This document shows positions 7,457 to 15,479 of a stretch of DNA of 64,000 nucleotides, in pieces (positions within the stretch are counted from its first letter, which is position 1; every line of letters begins with the position of its first letter). The stretch is from Paraconexibacter antarcticus (GTDB lineage Bacteria; Actinomycetota; Thermoleophilia; Solirubrobacterales; Solirubrobacteraceae). The DNA is taken from contig NZ_CP098502.1 of the NCBI RefSeq assembly GCF_024220175.1, positions 1,550,001-1,614,000 on the forward strand. Direction: 5' to 3'. The notes under the pieces were generated by a model. It made no database searches and was not told the origin of the DNA. It saw nothing but the letters and a program-made list of their open reading frames with translations. The position numbers were made by a program, and so were the translations under genes.

Positions 7457-9084
7457 ATGTCGATCACGGTCCGCCTGGAGGAGCTCGCCCGTGAGCGCCT
7501 CGGGCTCGAGGCGCTGCGCCCGGGGCAGCTCGAGGCGGCGCGGGCCGCGGCCGGTGGTCGCGACACGCTCTGCGTCATGTCGACGGGCGCGGGGAAGTCG
7601 GCGGTGTACCAGCTCGCCGGCCTCGCGCGGGGCGGCATGACGATCGTCGTGTCACCCCTCATCGCCCTGCAGCGCGACCAGCTCGAAGGAGCGGTGCCGG
7701 CGGCCGCGATGCTCAACTCGACGCTCGGCGCGGCCGGCCGGGCCGAGCTCCTCGAGTCGGCGGCCGCCGGCGAGATCGGGATGCTCCTGCTCGCCCCCGA
7801 GCAGCTCGCCGACGAGGAGGTGATCGAGGTGCTCGCCGGCGCCGACGTCCGGCTCTTCGTCGTCGACGAGGCGCACTGCGCGACGCAGTGGGGCACGAGT
7901 TCCGTCCCGACTACCTCCACCTCGGGCGCGCGGCCCGCGCGATCGGCCGGCCGCCGGTCCTCGCCCTGACGGCCACCGCGACACCGCAGGTGCGGGAGGA
8001 GATCGTCGAGCTCGTCGGCACGGAGGACCCGGCGATCGTCGTCAAGGGCTTCGACCGGCCGAACCTGCACCTCGAGGTCCGCGCCTTCCACGACGCCGCG
8101 CACAAGCGGCGCGCGGTCGTCGACTACGCCGCCGCGGCCGACGGGCCGGGCGTCGTCTACTGCGCGACGAAGAGGGCGACGGGCGAGGTGGCCCGGGCGC
8201 TCCGCCGGCGCGGCGCGGCGTGGCGGCCGCGGCCTACCACGGCGGGCTGAGCGCCCGGACGCGCGACCGCCGGCAGGCGGCCTTCATGGCGCCGGACGGC
8301 GAGGTCCGCGTGATGGTCGCGACGATCGCCTTCGGGATGGGCGTCGACAAGCCCGACGTGCGCTGGGTCGCGCACCACGACGTCTCCGCGTCGGTGGACT
8401 CGTACTACCAGGAGATCGGCCGCGCGGGACGGGCCGGCGAGCCCGCGCGGGTCGTCCTCTTCTTCCGGGCACAGGACCTCGGGCTGCGGCAGTTCTTCTC
8501 CCCGGGCGCGTGCGCGGGGCCGAGCTCGAGCGCGTCGCCCGGGCCCTCCTGCGGGCCGGGGGCCGACGGGGCCGCGGGCGCTTGCCGAGGAGCTCGACCT
8601 CTCGGACACGAAGCTCGGCACGAGCCTGCGGCGCTTCGACCGCATCGGCTTCGCGGACGTCCTCGACGACGGGCGCGTGCGGCCGGCACCGGACGGCCCG
8701 CCGCTGGAGGAGGCGGTGGCGGCAGGCCGCAGCGGCGAGGCGCAGCGCAAGGCCATGGACCGCACGCGCGTGGACATGATGCGCGCGTACGCCGAGACGA
8801 GCGGCTGCCGGCGCGCGTTCGTCCTCGGCTACTTCGGCGAGCCCTTCGAACCGCCGTGCGGCGCGTGCGACAACTGCGCCGAGCGGCCGGCGTCCGCCGC
8901 GGACGGGCCCGCCGCCGACACGCCGTTCGCCACCGGTGACCGTGTCCGCCACCAGGCGTGGGGCGAGGGGACGGTCGGCCGGCTCGACGGGGCGACCGTC
9001 ACCGTCGCCTTCGACACCGTCGGCTACCGCACCCTCGCCCTCGAGGTCGTCGCCGCCGACCCGGGCCTGCTCGTCCCGGCGTGA
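7457..9084 (+). pseudogene. recQ: RecQ-type ATP-dependent DNA helicase, interrupted by at least four frameshifts
   Basis: The reading jumps frames yet recovers a near-complete RecQ. Motif 0/I is LRPGQLEAARAAAG and MSTGAGKSAVYQLAG, then the DEAH box VVDEAHCATQWG (about 7858-7890), EFRPDYLHLGRAARAI, LALTATATPQVREEIV, AYHGGLSARTRDRRQAAF, AFGMGVDKPDVRWVAHHD, YYQEIGRAGRAGEP and the zinc-binding CGACDNC near 8860. Frame changes occur near 7890 (a C missing in CAGTGGGGCACGAG), near 8215, near 8500 and near 8575. Each is explained by loss of one base in a G/C run, and codon use stays normal on both sides. A C-terminal KOW/SH3-like segment (GDRVRHQAWGEGTVGRLDG) follows. Either a very recent pseudogene or base-calling errors; as read, no active helicase is encoded. 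Confidence 0.8.
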
Positions 9085-9153
9085 CGCCGGCGTGGCCGGG
9101 CGTCGCGGCGGCCGGGCGCCTTCCGGGCGCGGCAGGGCGCCGCCGCGACCGCA

Positions 9154-9189
9154 TCGGGCGCGTCGGGCGCGTCGGGCGCGTCGGGCGCC
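9154..9189. repeat. Four tandem 9-bp units upstream of dinB
   Basis: The unit TCGGGCGCG occurs three times exactly and a fourth time with one change (TCGGGCGCC). The array ends 18 bases before the dinB ATG, inside the recQ-dinB gap. It could alter promoter spacing by slippage. It is short and may be neutral. Confidence 0.8.
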
Positions 9190-9207
9190 GCCGGTACATT
9201 CGGGACG

Positions 9208-10371
9208 ATGGCCGTCCGCCGCGTCATCGCGCACCTCGACGCCGACGCGTTCTACGCGACCTGCCACGAGCTGCTCGACCCGTCGCTCCGCGGCCGCCCC
9301 GTCATCGTCGGCGGGTCGGGCCCGCGGTCGATCGTGACGACGGCGTCGTACCCCGCGCGGCGGTTCGGCGTCGGGTCGGCGATGCCGATGAGCCGGGCGC
9401 TGCGCCTGTGTCCCGGCGCCGTCGTCATCCCGCCCGACCGCGAGCTCTACACGACGACGTCGCGCCGCGTCTGGGAGCTCGTCGGCGCGGCGCTGCTCGA
9501 CGCGGGCGCGGTGTACGAGGGCGAGGACGGGCCGATCGCCCACCTCGAGCAGGCCGGCATCGACGAGGCGTACGCCGAGCTCGTGCAGATCGAGAAGCCG
9601 CTCGCGTTCCTCCGCGGCCTCATCGCGGACGTGCGCGAGCAGACGGGGATCCAGCTCTCGGCCGGGATCTCGCCGTCGCGCCTCATCTCGAAGATCAGCT
9701 CCGACCTCGAGAAGCCCGCGGCGTTCGTCGTCCTCTCGCGCGAGCAGGCGCTCGAGCGTCTCGCCGGGCGGCCGCTGTCGATCGTCCCGGGGATCGGCCC
9801 CAAGGCGGCCGAGACCCTCGCGCAGCTCGGCTTCCGCACGCTCGCGGACCTCACCCGCGCGGACCCGGCGATGCTGCTGCAGACCTTCGGGGAGAGCCGC
9901 GGCAGCTGGCTCGCCCAGGTCGCCGACCTCAGCGTCGACGTGCCGCTGCAGCCGGTGCGCCGCCGCAAGAGCATCTCGAGCGAGCACACCTTCGAGGAGG
10001 ACGTGGGGCCGGACCCCGCGACCGGCACCGGAGCGCCCGCGCCGCTGCGCGAGCAGATCGAGAAGATGGCCGCCGAGGTCGCCGAGGCGGCCCGCCGCCG
10101 CTCGTTCCGCGGGCGCAACGTCGCCGTGAAGATCCGCACGGGCGACTGGCGGACGTACACCCGCGCGACGACGCTCCCCGACTACACCGACGACGCGGCG
10201 CTCATCACCGCGGAGGCCGTGCGGCTCTGGGAGCAGCACCGGCCGCCCGAGCCGGTCCGGCTGCTCGGCGTGCGGCTCGGCGCGTTCGAGCACGTCGAGC
10301 GTCACGAGCGCGCCGCGGGCGACGCGTCCGGGGACGACGCCTCGCCGCAGCTCCGGCTCGCGCTGGAGTGA
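9208..10371 (+). CDS. dinB: DNA polymerase IV (Y-family translesion polymerase)
   Basis: The 387-residue protein has the Y-family palm: AHLDADAFYA (metal-binding Asp at 11), YPARRFGVGSAMPMSRAL and GIDEAYAEL (catalytic Asp119/Glu120). The thumb helix-hairpin-helix LSIVPGIGPKAAETLAQLGF and a little-finger domain KSISSEHTFEEDV follow. The C-terminus PQLRLALE is a likely beta-clamp-binding peptide. It copies past lesions with low fidelity. The palm carries a somewhat longer linker before the catalytic pair (GAVYEGEDGPIAHLEQAGID) than in E. coli. It follows the damaged recQ gene on the same strand; no LexA-type box was seen upstream. Confidence 0.95.
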   Translation: MAVRRVIAHLDADAFYATCHELLDPSLRGRPVIVGGSGPRSIVTTASYPARRFGVGSAMPMSRALRLCPGAVVIPPDRELYTTTSRRVWELVGAALLDAGAVYEGEDGPIAHLEQAGIDEAYAELVQIEKPLAFLRGLIADVREQTGIQLSAGISPSRLISKISSDLEKPAAFVVLSREQALERLAGRPLSIVPGIGPKAAETLAQLGFRTLADLTRADPAMLLQTFGESRGSWLAQVADLSVDVPLQPVRRRKSISSEHTFEEDVGPDPATGTGAPAPLREQIEKMAAEVAEAARRRSFRGRNVAVKIRTGDWRTYTRATTLPDYTDDAALITAEAVRLWEQHRPPEPVRLLGVRLGAFEHVERHERAAGDASGDDASPQLRLALE

Positions 10372-10396
10372 GCTGCGGCGGGCGGTCGGGGTGCGG

Positions 10397-11164
10397 CTAC
10401 GCCGCGGGCGCCTGCGTGCTGATCTGGCAGAGGGCCTTGCCGAGGATCCCGGCGGCCGGGTCGGCGACCGCGGTGACGCGGACGGGGTCCCGGTTCGTCT
10501 GCCCGTAGAGGTCGACGACGAGGCCGAGCAGGTCGAGGCTGAGCGGCCCGAGCGTGAGGTCGAGCACGGGGCACGTCGGTCCGGTCGGCGCGGACGCGGG
10601 CGGGGTCGTCGAGGTCGAGGTCTGCCGCGTGGTGGCACCGGCGGGCGCCGCGGGGGCGGCGGCGGTCTTCGGGTAGAGCGCGGCGTTGAACCCGATCATC
10701 TGCAGCGGCCGGGCGCGCAGGCGGCGGTTGAGGCTCGCGGCGGCCGCGCGCGTGGACGCGAGGTTGCCGAGCCGCGTGGAGGTGGCGAGCTTGCAGAAGA
10801 GGGCGCCGAGCGTCCGCGCCCGGTTGCCGGTGATCCGCAGGTTGACGGCGCTCACGTCGAGGCGCAGTCCGAGCAGCGCGAGGTTCAGGCGGTCGAGCCG
10901 GAGCGTGAGGACCTCGCAGGTGGCGCCGGTCCGGGCCTGGAGCGCGACGACCTGCCGCGTGGAGTTGCCGCCGACGGTCGTCGCCGCGGTGCCGAGGGCG
11001 GTGAGGCCCGTCTTGCGGACGACGAACTTCTTCACGAGGACCCGCGTGGTCAGGTGCTGCGGCTTGGACGGGGTGGACGTGGAGGTGGCCGCGTCGGCGG
11101 CGGCCGGCAGGGCGAGGGCGGCGGCCGTCGCCAGGCAGGCGGCGGTCAGGCGGGTGAGGGGCAT
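10397..11164 (-). CDS. Secreted protein with two copies of a cysteine-paired repeat
   Basis: The 255-residue protein starts with a signal peptide (MPLTRLTAACLATAAALALP, cleavage near ADA). The mature protein contains one motif twice. Copy one, at about residues 83-126, begins CEVLTLRLDRLNLALLGLRL and ends near ALFCKL. Copy two, at about 199-249, begins CPVLDLTLGPLSLDLLGLVV and ends near KALCQI. Each copy is a C-x-VL-x-L... leucine-rich segment closed by a second Cys, so each probably holds one disulfide. A Thr/Pro/Ala linker separates them. I recognise the general look from other actinobacterial exported proteins but know no assigned function. Confidence 0.65.
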   Translation of the reverse strand: MPLTRLTAACLATAAALALPAAADAATSTSTPSKPQHLTTRVLVKKFVVRKTGLTALGTAATTVGGNSTRQVVALQARTGATCEVLTLRLDRLNLALLGLRLDVSAVNLRITGNRARTLGALFCKLATSTRLGNLASTRAAAASLNRRLRARPLQMIGFNAALYPKTAAAPAAPAGATTRQTSTSTTPPASAPTGPTCPVLDLTLGPLSLDLLGLVVDLYGQTNRDPVRVTAVADPAAGILGKALCQISTQAPAA

Positions 11165-11275
11165 CGAGGCTCCGTGGTGGCGGGTGAGGACGGGTGAGAC
11201 GTGCCGGGCGCGGCTGCCCGGCCCGTCGCGCGGCGAAACCTCGCGGGCGGGCGCCCGCGTCCCTCCGGCCGGCGC

Positions 11276-12238
11276 TCAGTGCGCGGACGGGTCCTCGATG
11301 ACGATCCGCACCGTGTGCGTGCCGGCGCTCAGGTGGCGCACGTCGGCGCAGACTTGGTGGGCCATCCACAGTCCGAGGCCGCCGTCACCCTGGGCGCGGC
11401 CGGACTGGGGGAGGAGGCCGACGAGCGGGTCCGGCGGCCCGTCGCCGTGGTCCTCGACGGTGAGGACGAGCCGGCCGGGGCCGACCCAGGCGGTGAGCGT
11501 GATCGGCGGACGGCCGTGGCGCCAGGCGTTCGTCACGAGCTCGGAGGTGGCGAGCACGGCGTCGTCGCGCACGGCGGGCGCGAGGTGCGCGCCGACCGCC
11601 CCCCCGACGGCACGGCGCGCGTGGCCCGGGCTCGGGTCGATCAGGCCGAGCACCGGCGGCGTGCGCTGCTCGGGGAGCAGCGGCGGCGGCGGGCGCGTCG
11701 CGAGGTAGGCGGCCGGGTCCTCGTACGCGGGGTTCGCCCGGTGCGCGCCCGCCGGCAGCGCCTCGTGCGGATGGGTGCGGCGGACGTCGGCGAGCACGTG
11801 CTCGGGCGTCACCCGGACGTCGTAGGGGCACATGCCCCAGAGGGGGAACTCGGCGTATGCGTGGTTGACCGCGGCCTCGTAGCGTGACCACGCGTCCCAC
11901 GAGCCACCCGTGCCCGGATGGGGCACGTCGCCGACGACCCGGATCTGCTCGGCGCCCTCGTCGACGAGCCGCGTGAACCGGCGGCGGTAGTCCGCGATCG
12001 TCTGCGCGGGGTTGCGGTACTGCTCCGGGCTCGGGACGAACTCGATGCCGGCGAGCGACGGCAGCGCGGCGCGGACGACCGCGGTGTTGCGCGCGTCGAG
12101 CGTGACGAGGGTCGGCTCGCCGGCCGCCTGGCCGTCGACGAGGAACGGGACGACGATGTCCGCGAGCCCGTCGTCGGAGTCGTAGAACGCGGCCTCGTGG
12201 AAGTACCCGCAGTGGTGTGCGGCAACGCCGGTCCTCAT
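11276..12238 (-). CDS. MEDS-domain / anti-sigma-type ATPase regulator
   Basis: The 320-residue protein has two domains. Residues about 1-175 match the MEDS (methanogen/methylotroph DcmR sensory) domain: HCGYFHEAAFYDSDDGLADI, EYRNPAQTIADYRRRF-like helices and a LWGMCPYDVR motif. Residues about 195-320 are a HATPase_c (RsbW-like) fold with LATSELVTNAWRHGRPPITL (N box), LTVEDHGDGPPDP (G1 box) and GDGGLGLWMAHQVCADVR (G2 box). In actinobacteria this pairing is thought to sense a signal and bind or phosphorylate anti-sigma antagonists. The ATG at 12238 starts the MEDS domain. It is divergent from the small lipoprotein at 12404, with a palindrome in the shared gap. Confidence 0.82.
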   Translation of the reverse strand: MRTGVAAHHCGYFHEAAFYDSDDGLADIVVPFLVDGQAAGEPTLVTLDARNTAVVRAALPSLAGIEFVPSPEQYRNPAQTIADYRRRFTRLVDEGAEQIRVVGDVPHPGTGGSWDAWSRYEAAVNHAYAEFPLWGMCPYDVRVTPEHVLADVRRTHPHEALPAGAHRANPAYEDPAAYLATRPPPPLLPEQRTPPVLGLIDPSPGHARRAVGGAVGAHLAPAVRDDAVLATSELVTNAWRHGRPPITLTAWVGPGRLVLTVEDHGDGPPDPLVGLLPQSGRAQGDGGLGLWMAHQVCADVRHLSAGTHTVRIVIEDPSAH

Positions 12239-12349
12239 GCGCGTGCGCGGGACGCGGTCCCGGTTGGGTGGGTTCCCTTCAGGCGCACCGATCGAGCTTA
12301 CGCCACGGCGCGCCGGGTGGATCACGCGAGGCGGCCGACCCGCCGGTCG

Positions 12350-12363
12350 TGAGCGTTCGCTCA
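12350..12363. promoter_or_regulatory. Palindrome in divergent intergenic region
   Basis: TGAGCG-TT-CGCTCA, two perfect 6-bp arms with a 2-base spacer, lies 112 bases from the MEDS regulator start and 41 bases before the lipoprotein ATG. It is placed as an operator would be. The binding protein is unknown. Confidence 0.4.
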
Positions 12364-12403
12364 TGTCGGCGGTAGGGATCGCCGCGCCGGGTAGGTGAGG
12401 GGG

Positions 12404-12655
12404 ATGAGACTCCAGCGTGTCCTCGCGGCCGGTGCGGCCGCCCTCCTCCTCGCCGCAGCGTCTGCGGGCTGCGGCCGGGGTGACGGGTCCACCGGCGGGC
12501 ACAGCGGCGGGGTCGTGCCGAGCGGCACGACGCCGACGACGGTGCCGAGCGGGTCGGGCGTCCCGTCGACGACCCCGACCGGCGCGGGCGCCCAGCCCGA
12601 CGGGACGACGACGAAGCCGGACGCGGCCGGCAGCGCGCAGGGCGGCGGTCAGTAG
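12404..12655 (+). CDS. Small putative lipoprotein, Gly/Thr/Pro-rich
   Basis: The 83-residue protein has an N-terminal hydrophobic segment ending in a lipobox-like AASAGC (Cys near 22), after which the chain is low-complexity: Gly, Ser, Thr and Pro with repeated PSGTTPTTVPSGSG-like runs. It would be a short membrane-tethered disordered tail. No catalytic motif is present. The ATG at 12404 sits just after GTGAGGGGG; a GTG 9 bases upstream is also possible. It reads divergently from the MEDS regulator. Small low-complexity genes can be false calls, but the intact signal/lipobox argues for a real gene. Confidence 0.5.
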   Translation: MRLQRVLAAGAAALLLAAASAGCGRGDGSTGGHSGGVVPSGTTPTTVPSGSGVPSTTPTGAGAQPDGTTTKPDAAGSAQGGGQ

Positions 12656-12796
12656 CCGTTCGCGAACACACCGTCCGGCGCCGAAGATGAGAAGACACCC
12701 AGGTACGGCGCCGCTTCACGGATCGACGACAACTCGTCGCGCGTACGGAAGCAGGCTGCGGGCTCCTGCCCACCGCCCCTGCCCGAGAGGATCGCC

Positions 12797-14776
12797 ATGC
12801 CCGACCCGACCCCACACCCCCGACGCCCCGGGGGACGACGCGACCTGACCGTTGCGCGCAGGCGCGGACGCCGGCTGCTCGGGACGGGCGCGGCGGGCCT
12901 CGCGATCCTCGCGCTCGGCGCGACGGGAACGGCGACGGCGACCCCGCCGTCCGGCAAGGACCCGGCGGCCGCGCACCGCTTCGACGGGCTCGGGATCACC
13001 CCCGGCAAGGTGAAGCACCTCTGGGTGATCATGCTCGAGAACAAGTCCTACGACGCGACGTTCACCGGGCTGAACGACAACACGTACCTGTGGCAGACCC
13101 TCCCGTCGCAGGGCGTGCTGCTCAAGCAGTACTACGGGACGAGCCACTTCAGCCAGGGCAACTACACCTCGATGGTCAGCGGCCAGGGGACGAACTTCGA
13201 CCTCAACTCCGACTGCCCGAACTACGACGCGATCTCCGGCACGATCGACACCTCCGGGACGCCGGCGACGAACCCGGACTACGGCCAGATCAGGAACGCC
13301 GCCGGGCCGAACGCCGCCCCCGGGCAGAACGGCTGCGTCTACCCGAGCACGGTGCCGACGCTGTTCAACCAGCTCGACAGCGCCGGCGTGAGCTGGAAGG
13401 GCTACGCGCAGGACCTGGACAACCCGGACGCGAGCGGCCCCACGCACTCGCAGGGCGCCGAATACTGCGGCGCCCCGTACAAGACGCCCGGCGCGACCGG
13501 CAGCACCGCGCAGCCGAACCCCGGCGCGGCGAACGCGACCGACCAGTACGTGCCGAAGCACTTCCCGTTCCCGTGGTTCCAGTCGATCCGCGACGCCGGT
13601 GACTGCGACGCGCAGCACATCGCCGACGTCTTCGACGCGAGCAACGGGCTCTACCACGACCTCCAGCACGCGTCGACGACACCGGCCGTGAGCTACATCA
13701 CGCCGAACAACTGCAGCGACGCGCACGACGCCGTCTGTCGCGGCAACAACCTGTCCGGCGGGTTCTCCGATCCCGACACGCCGAAGCCCCCGGTGAACTA
13801 CACCGGCGGCCTCTACGCCTCCGACCTCTTCCTCGAGCACGTCATCCCCGAGATCGAGGCGTCGCCGGCGTTCAAGGACGGCGGCCTCATCGACGTCACC
13901 TTCGACGAGGCGAACCCGCCCTTCACCTACACCGGGAACAGCTTCGCGAACTCGACGAGCAAGCCGGCGAACTTCCTCACCGCGCTGGAGTCGGACGCGG
14001 CGGGCGAGACGCTCTTCGGCGAGCGGGCGGACACCGAGCCGACCGGCCCGAACACGCCGCTCGCGCAGGACGCCTCGGGCAACCAGCTGTACCCCGGGCC
14101 GGGCTACAACGCGTTCATCGACCGCCCGGTCTCGTGCGTCGCGCAGACCGTCCCGCTGCAGCCGGCCGGCACCTGCCTGCAGGGCGGTGCGGGCCACCCG
14201 CCCGGGCCGCGGCTCGACAGCGGCGCGACGGCCCCGGCCGGCGCGTCGTCCGTCAGCGACAACAGCGCGGTCATCACCGACCGCGGGCGGACCGTGACCG
14301 GCACCGGCATCCCCGCCGGAGCGTTCGTCGGGCCGGTGACGAACACCGGCGTCACCGCGACCGCACCCGCGCAGAGCGGCGGCATCGTGGTGACCGGAGC
14401 GTTCGGGCTCGTCGACGCGGACGGGCAGCCGCTCGTGACGACGGGCCCCGTGAGCGGGGTGACGCTCGGCGGCGAGACGCCGCAGACCGACCCGCTGTAC
14501 ACCGCGACCGGCGCGACGCCCGGCGGCGGTGACGTCGGCGCCGTCCTCATCAGCCCGTACATCCGCCCGGGCACGACGAGCGACGTGGCCTACAACCACT
14601 ACAGCTGGCTGCGCACCGTCGAGGACCTCTACGGCGTCGGGGCCACCGCGCCCGGCGTCGACGGCCGCGGCCACCTCGGGTTCGCCGCGCAGCCCGGCCT
14701 CGCGCCGTTCGGTCGCGACGTGTTCAACGCGCCCGGGGGCAACCGGGGCCCGGACAGGCCGGAGCGCCGGCGTTGA
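12797..14776 (+). CDS. Secreted phosphoesterase (acid phosphatase / phospholipase C-like, PF04185 type)
   Basis: The 659-residue protein has a twin-arginine-like or long Sec leader (arginine-rich residues 14-27, hydrophobic to about 49). The mature start HLWVIMLENKSYDATFTGL near 75 is the hallmark of the phosphoesterase family that includes bacterial phospholipases C and acid phosphatases. The Asn-Lys-Ser pocket (ENKSY) supplies the catalytic Ser/Thr region. Further matches are GVLLKQYYGTSHFSQGNYTS near 110, CVYPSTVPTLFNQLDSAGVS, VSYITPNNCSDAHD and GGLIDVTFDEANP. A less conserved Ala/Thr/Gly stretch (about 470-560) precedes LISPYIRPGTTSDVAYNHYS. It hydrolyses phosphate esters outside the cell. 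GAGAGG lies 6 bases before the ATG. The next gene overlaps its stop codon. Confidence 0.85.
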   Translation: MPDPTPHPRRPGGRRDLTVARRRGRRLLGTGAAGLAILALGATGTATATPPSGKDPAAAHRFDGLGITPGKVKHLWVIMLENKSYDATFTGLNDNTYLWQTLPSQGVLLKQYYGTSHFSQGNYTSMVSGQGTNFDLNSDCPNYDAISGTIDTSGTPATNPDYGQIRNAAGPNAAPGQNGCVYPSTVPTLFNQLDSAGVSWKGYAQDLDNPDASGPTHSQGAEYCGAPYKTPGATGSTAQPNPGAANATDQYVPKHFPFPWFQSIRDAGDCDAQHIADVFDASNGLYHDLQHASTTPAVSYITPNNCSDAHDAVCRGNNLSGGFSDPDTPKPPVNYTGGLYASDLFLEHVIPEIEASPAFKDGGLIDVTFDEANPPFTYTGNSFANSTSKPANFLTALESDAAGETLFGERADTEPTGPNTPLAQDASGNQLYPGPGYNAFIDRPVSCVAQTVPLQPAGTCLQGGAGHPPGPRLDSGATAPAGASSVSDNSAVITDRGRTVTGTGIPAGAFVGPVTNTGVTATAPAQSGGIVVTGAFGLVDADGQPLVTTGPVSGVTLGGETPQTDPLYTATGATPGGGDVGAVLISPYIRPGTTSDVAYNHYSWLRTVEDLYGVGATAPGVDGRGHLGFAAQPGLAPFGRDVFNAPGGNRGPDRPERRR

Positions 14777-15462
14777 CGCGGGCGCCGGCCCTCCTCGCCG
14801 GCGTCGTCGCGCTCGGCGCCACCGTCGTCCTGTCCGCGTGCGGGCAGGACGACGGCGCGCCCGCGGCCGGGGTGGGCGCCGCGCCGCCGACGATGGCGGC
14901 GGCGCCGGCGGCGCCGCTGGATCCGGCGGTCCGCGCCGAGCAGGAGGCCGTCCACCGGCAGGTCACCACCGCCCTTCGCCGCACGCGGGCGAGCCGCGCC
15001 GCCTACGGCACGCCGCCCGCGTACCTGCCGAAGGCGCGCCTCCCGGTGCACCGCGTCCTCACCGCGACCGCGGCGCATCCGGTGCTCGTCGTCGAGGGGG
15101 ACACGGTGGCCGTCGACACCCCGGACGTCCGGGCCCGCGTGACGCTCGTCGGGCCGGCCGTCCCGGCGGCCGCCCAGGGCGCCGCCGTCGCCCCCGCTCG
15201 CTTCGACCTCACCGTCGCCGCCGGCCGCGGCCCGGTCCGCCTCGCGGCCCGCGACGTGACGATCGTCGACGAGCACGGCCGGCGGCAGCGCGCGTCGCTG
15301 ACGATGCGCGACGGGCGGCCGGTGCCGGCGCGCCTGTCGCTCGTGCGCCCCGTCCGCCTCGTCCTGCGCGCGCGTCTTCCCACGGGGGACGGGCAGGTCC
15401 GCCTCGCCCCGCGGGGCGGCGCCGCGGTCGCGACCTGGGACTTCGTCGTCGAGACGGACTGA
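14773..15462 (+). CDS. Putative lipoprotein coupled to the phosphoesterase
   Basis: The 229-residue protein uses TTG as start, overlapping the phosphoesterase stop (TTGA), so translation is probably coupled. The N-terminus has a signal with a lipobox LSAC near residues 20-23. Residues after about 60 are Arg/Val/Ala-rich beta-type sequence, with VLVVEGDTVAVDTPDVRARV near 98 and a final ATWDFVVETD. I recognise no family. It may be an envelope partner or chaperone of the phosphoesterase. The assignment as lipoprotein rests on the lipobox and the hydrophobic stretch ahead of it. Confidence 0.6.
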   Translation: MTRAPALLAGVVALGATVVLSACGQDDGAPAAGVGAAPPTMAAAPAAPLDPAVRAEQEAVHRQVTTALRRTRASRAAYGTPPAYLPKARLPVHRVLTATAAHPVLVVEGDTVAVDTPDVRARVTLVGPAVPAAAQGAAVAPARFDLTVAAGRGPVRLAARDVTIVDEHGRRQRASLTMRDGRPVPARLSLVRPVRLVLRARLPTGDGQVRLAPRGGAAVATWDFVVETD

Positions 15463-15479
15463 CGCCCGCGGCGCGCGCG

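Noticed and set aside
9085-9207. LexA site upstream of dinB
   Set aside because: No CGAAC-N4-GTTCG or similar palindrome is present in the gap.
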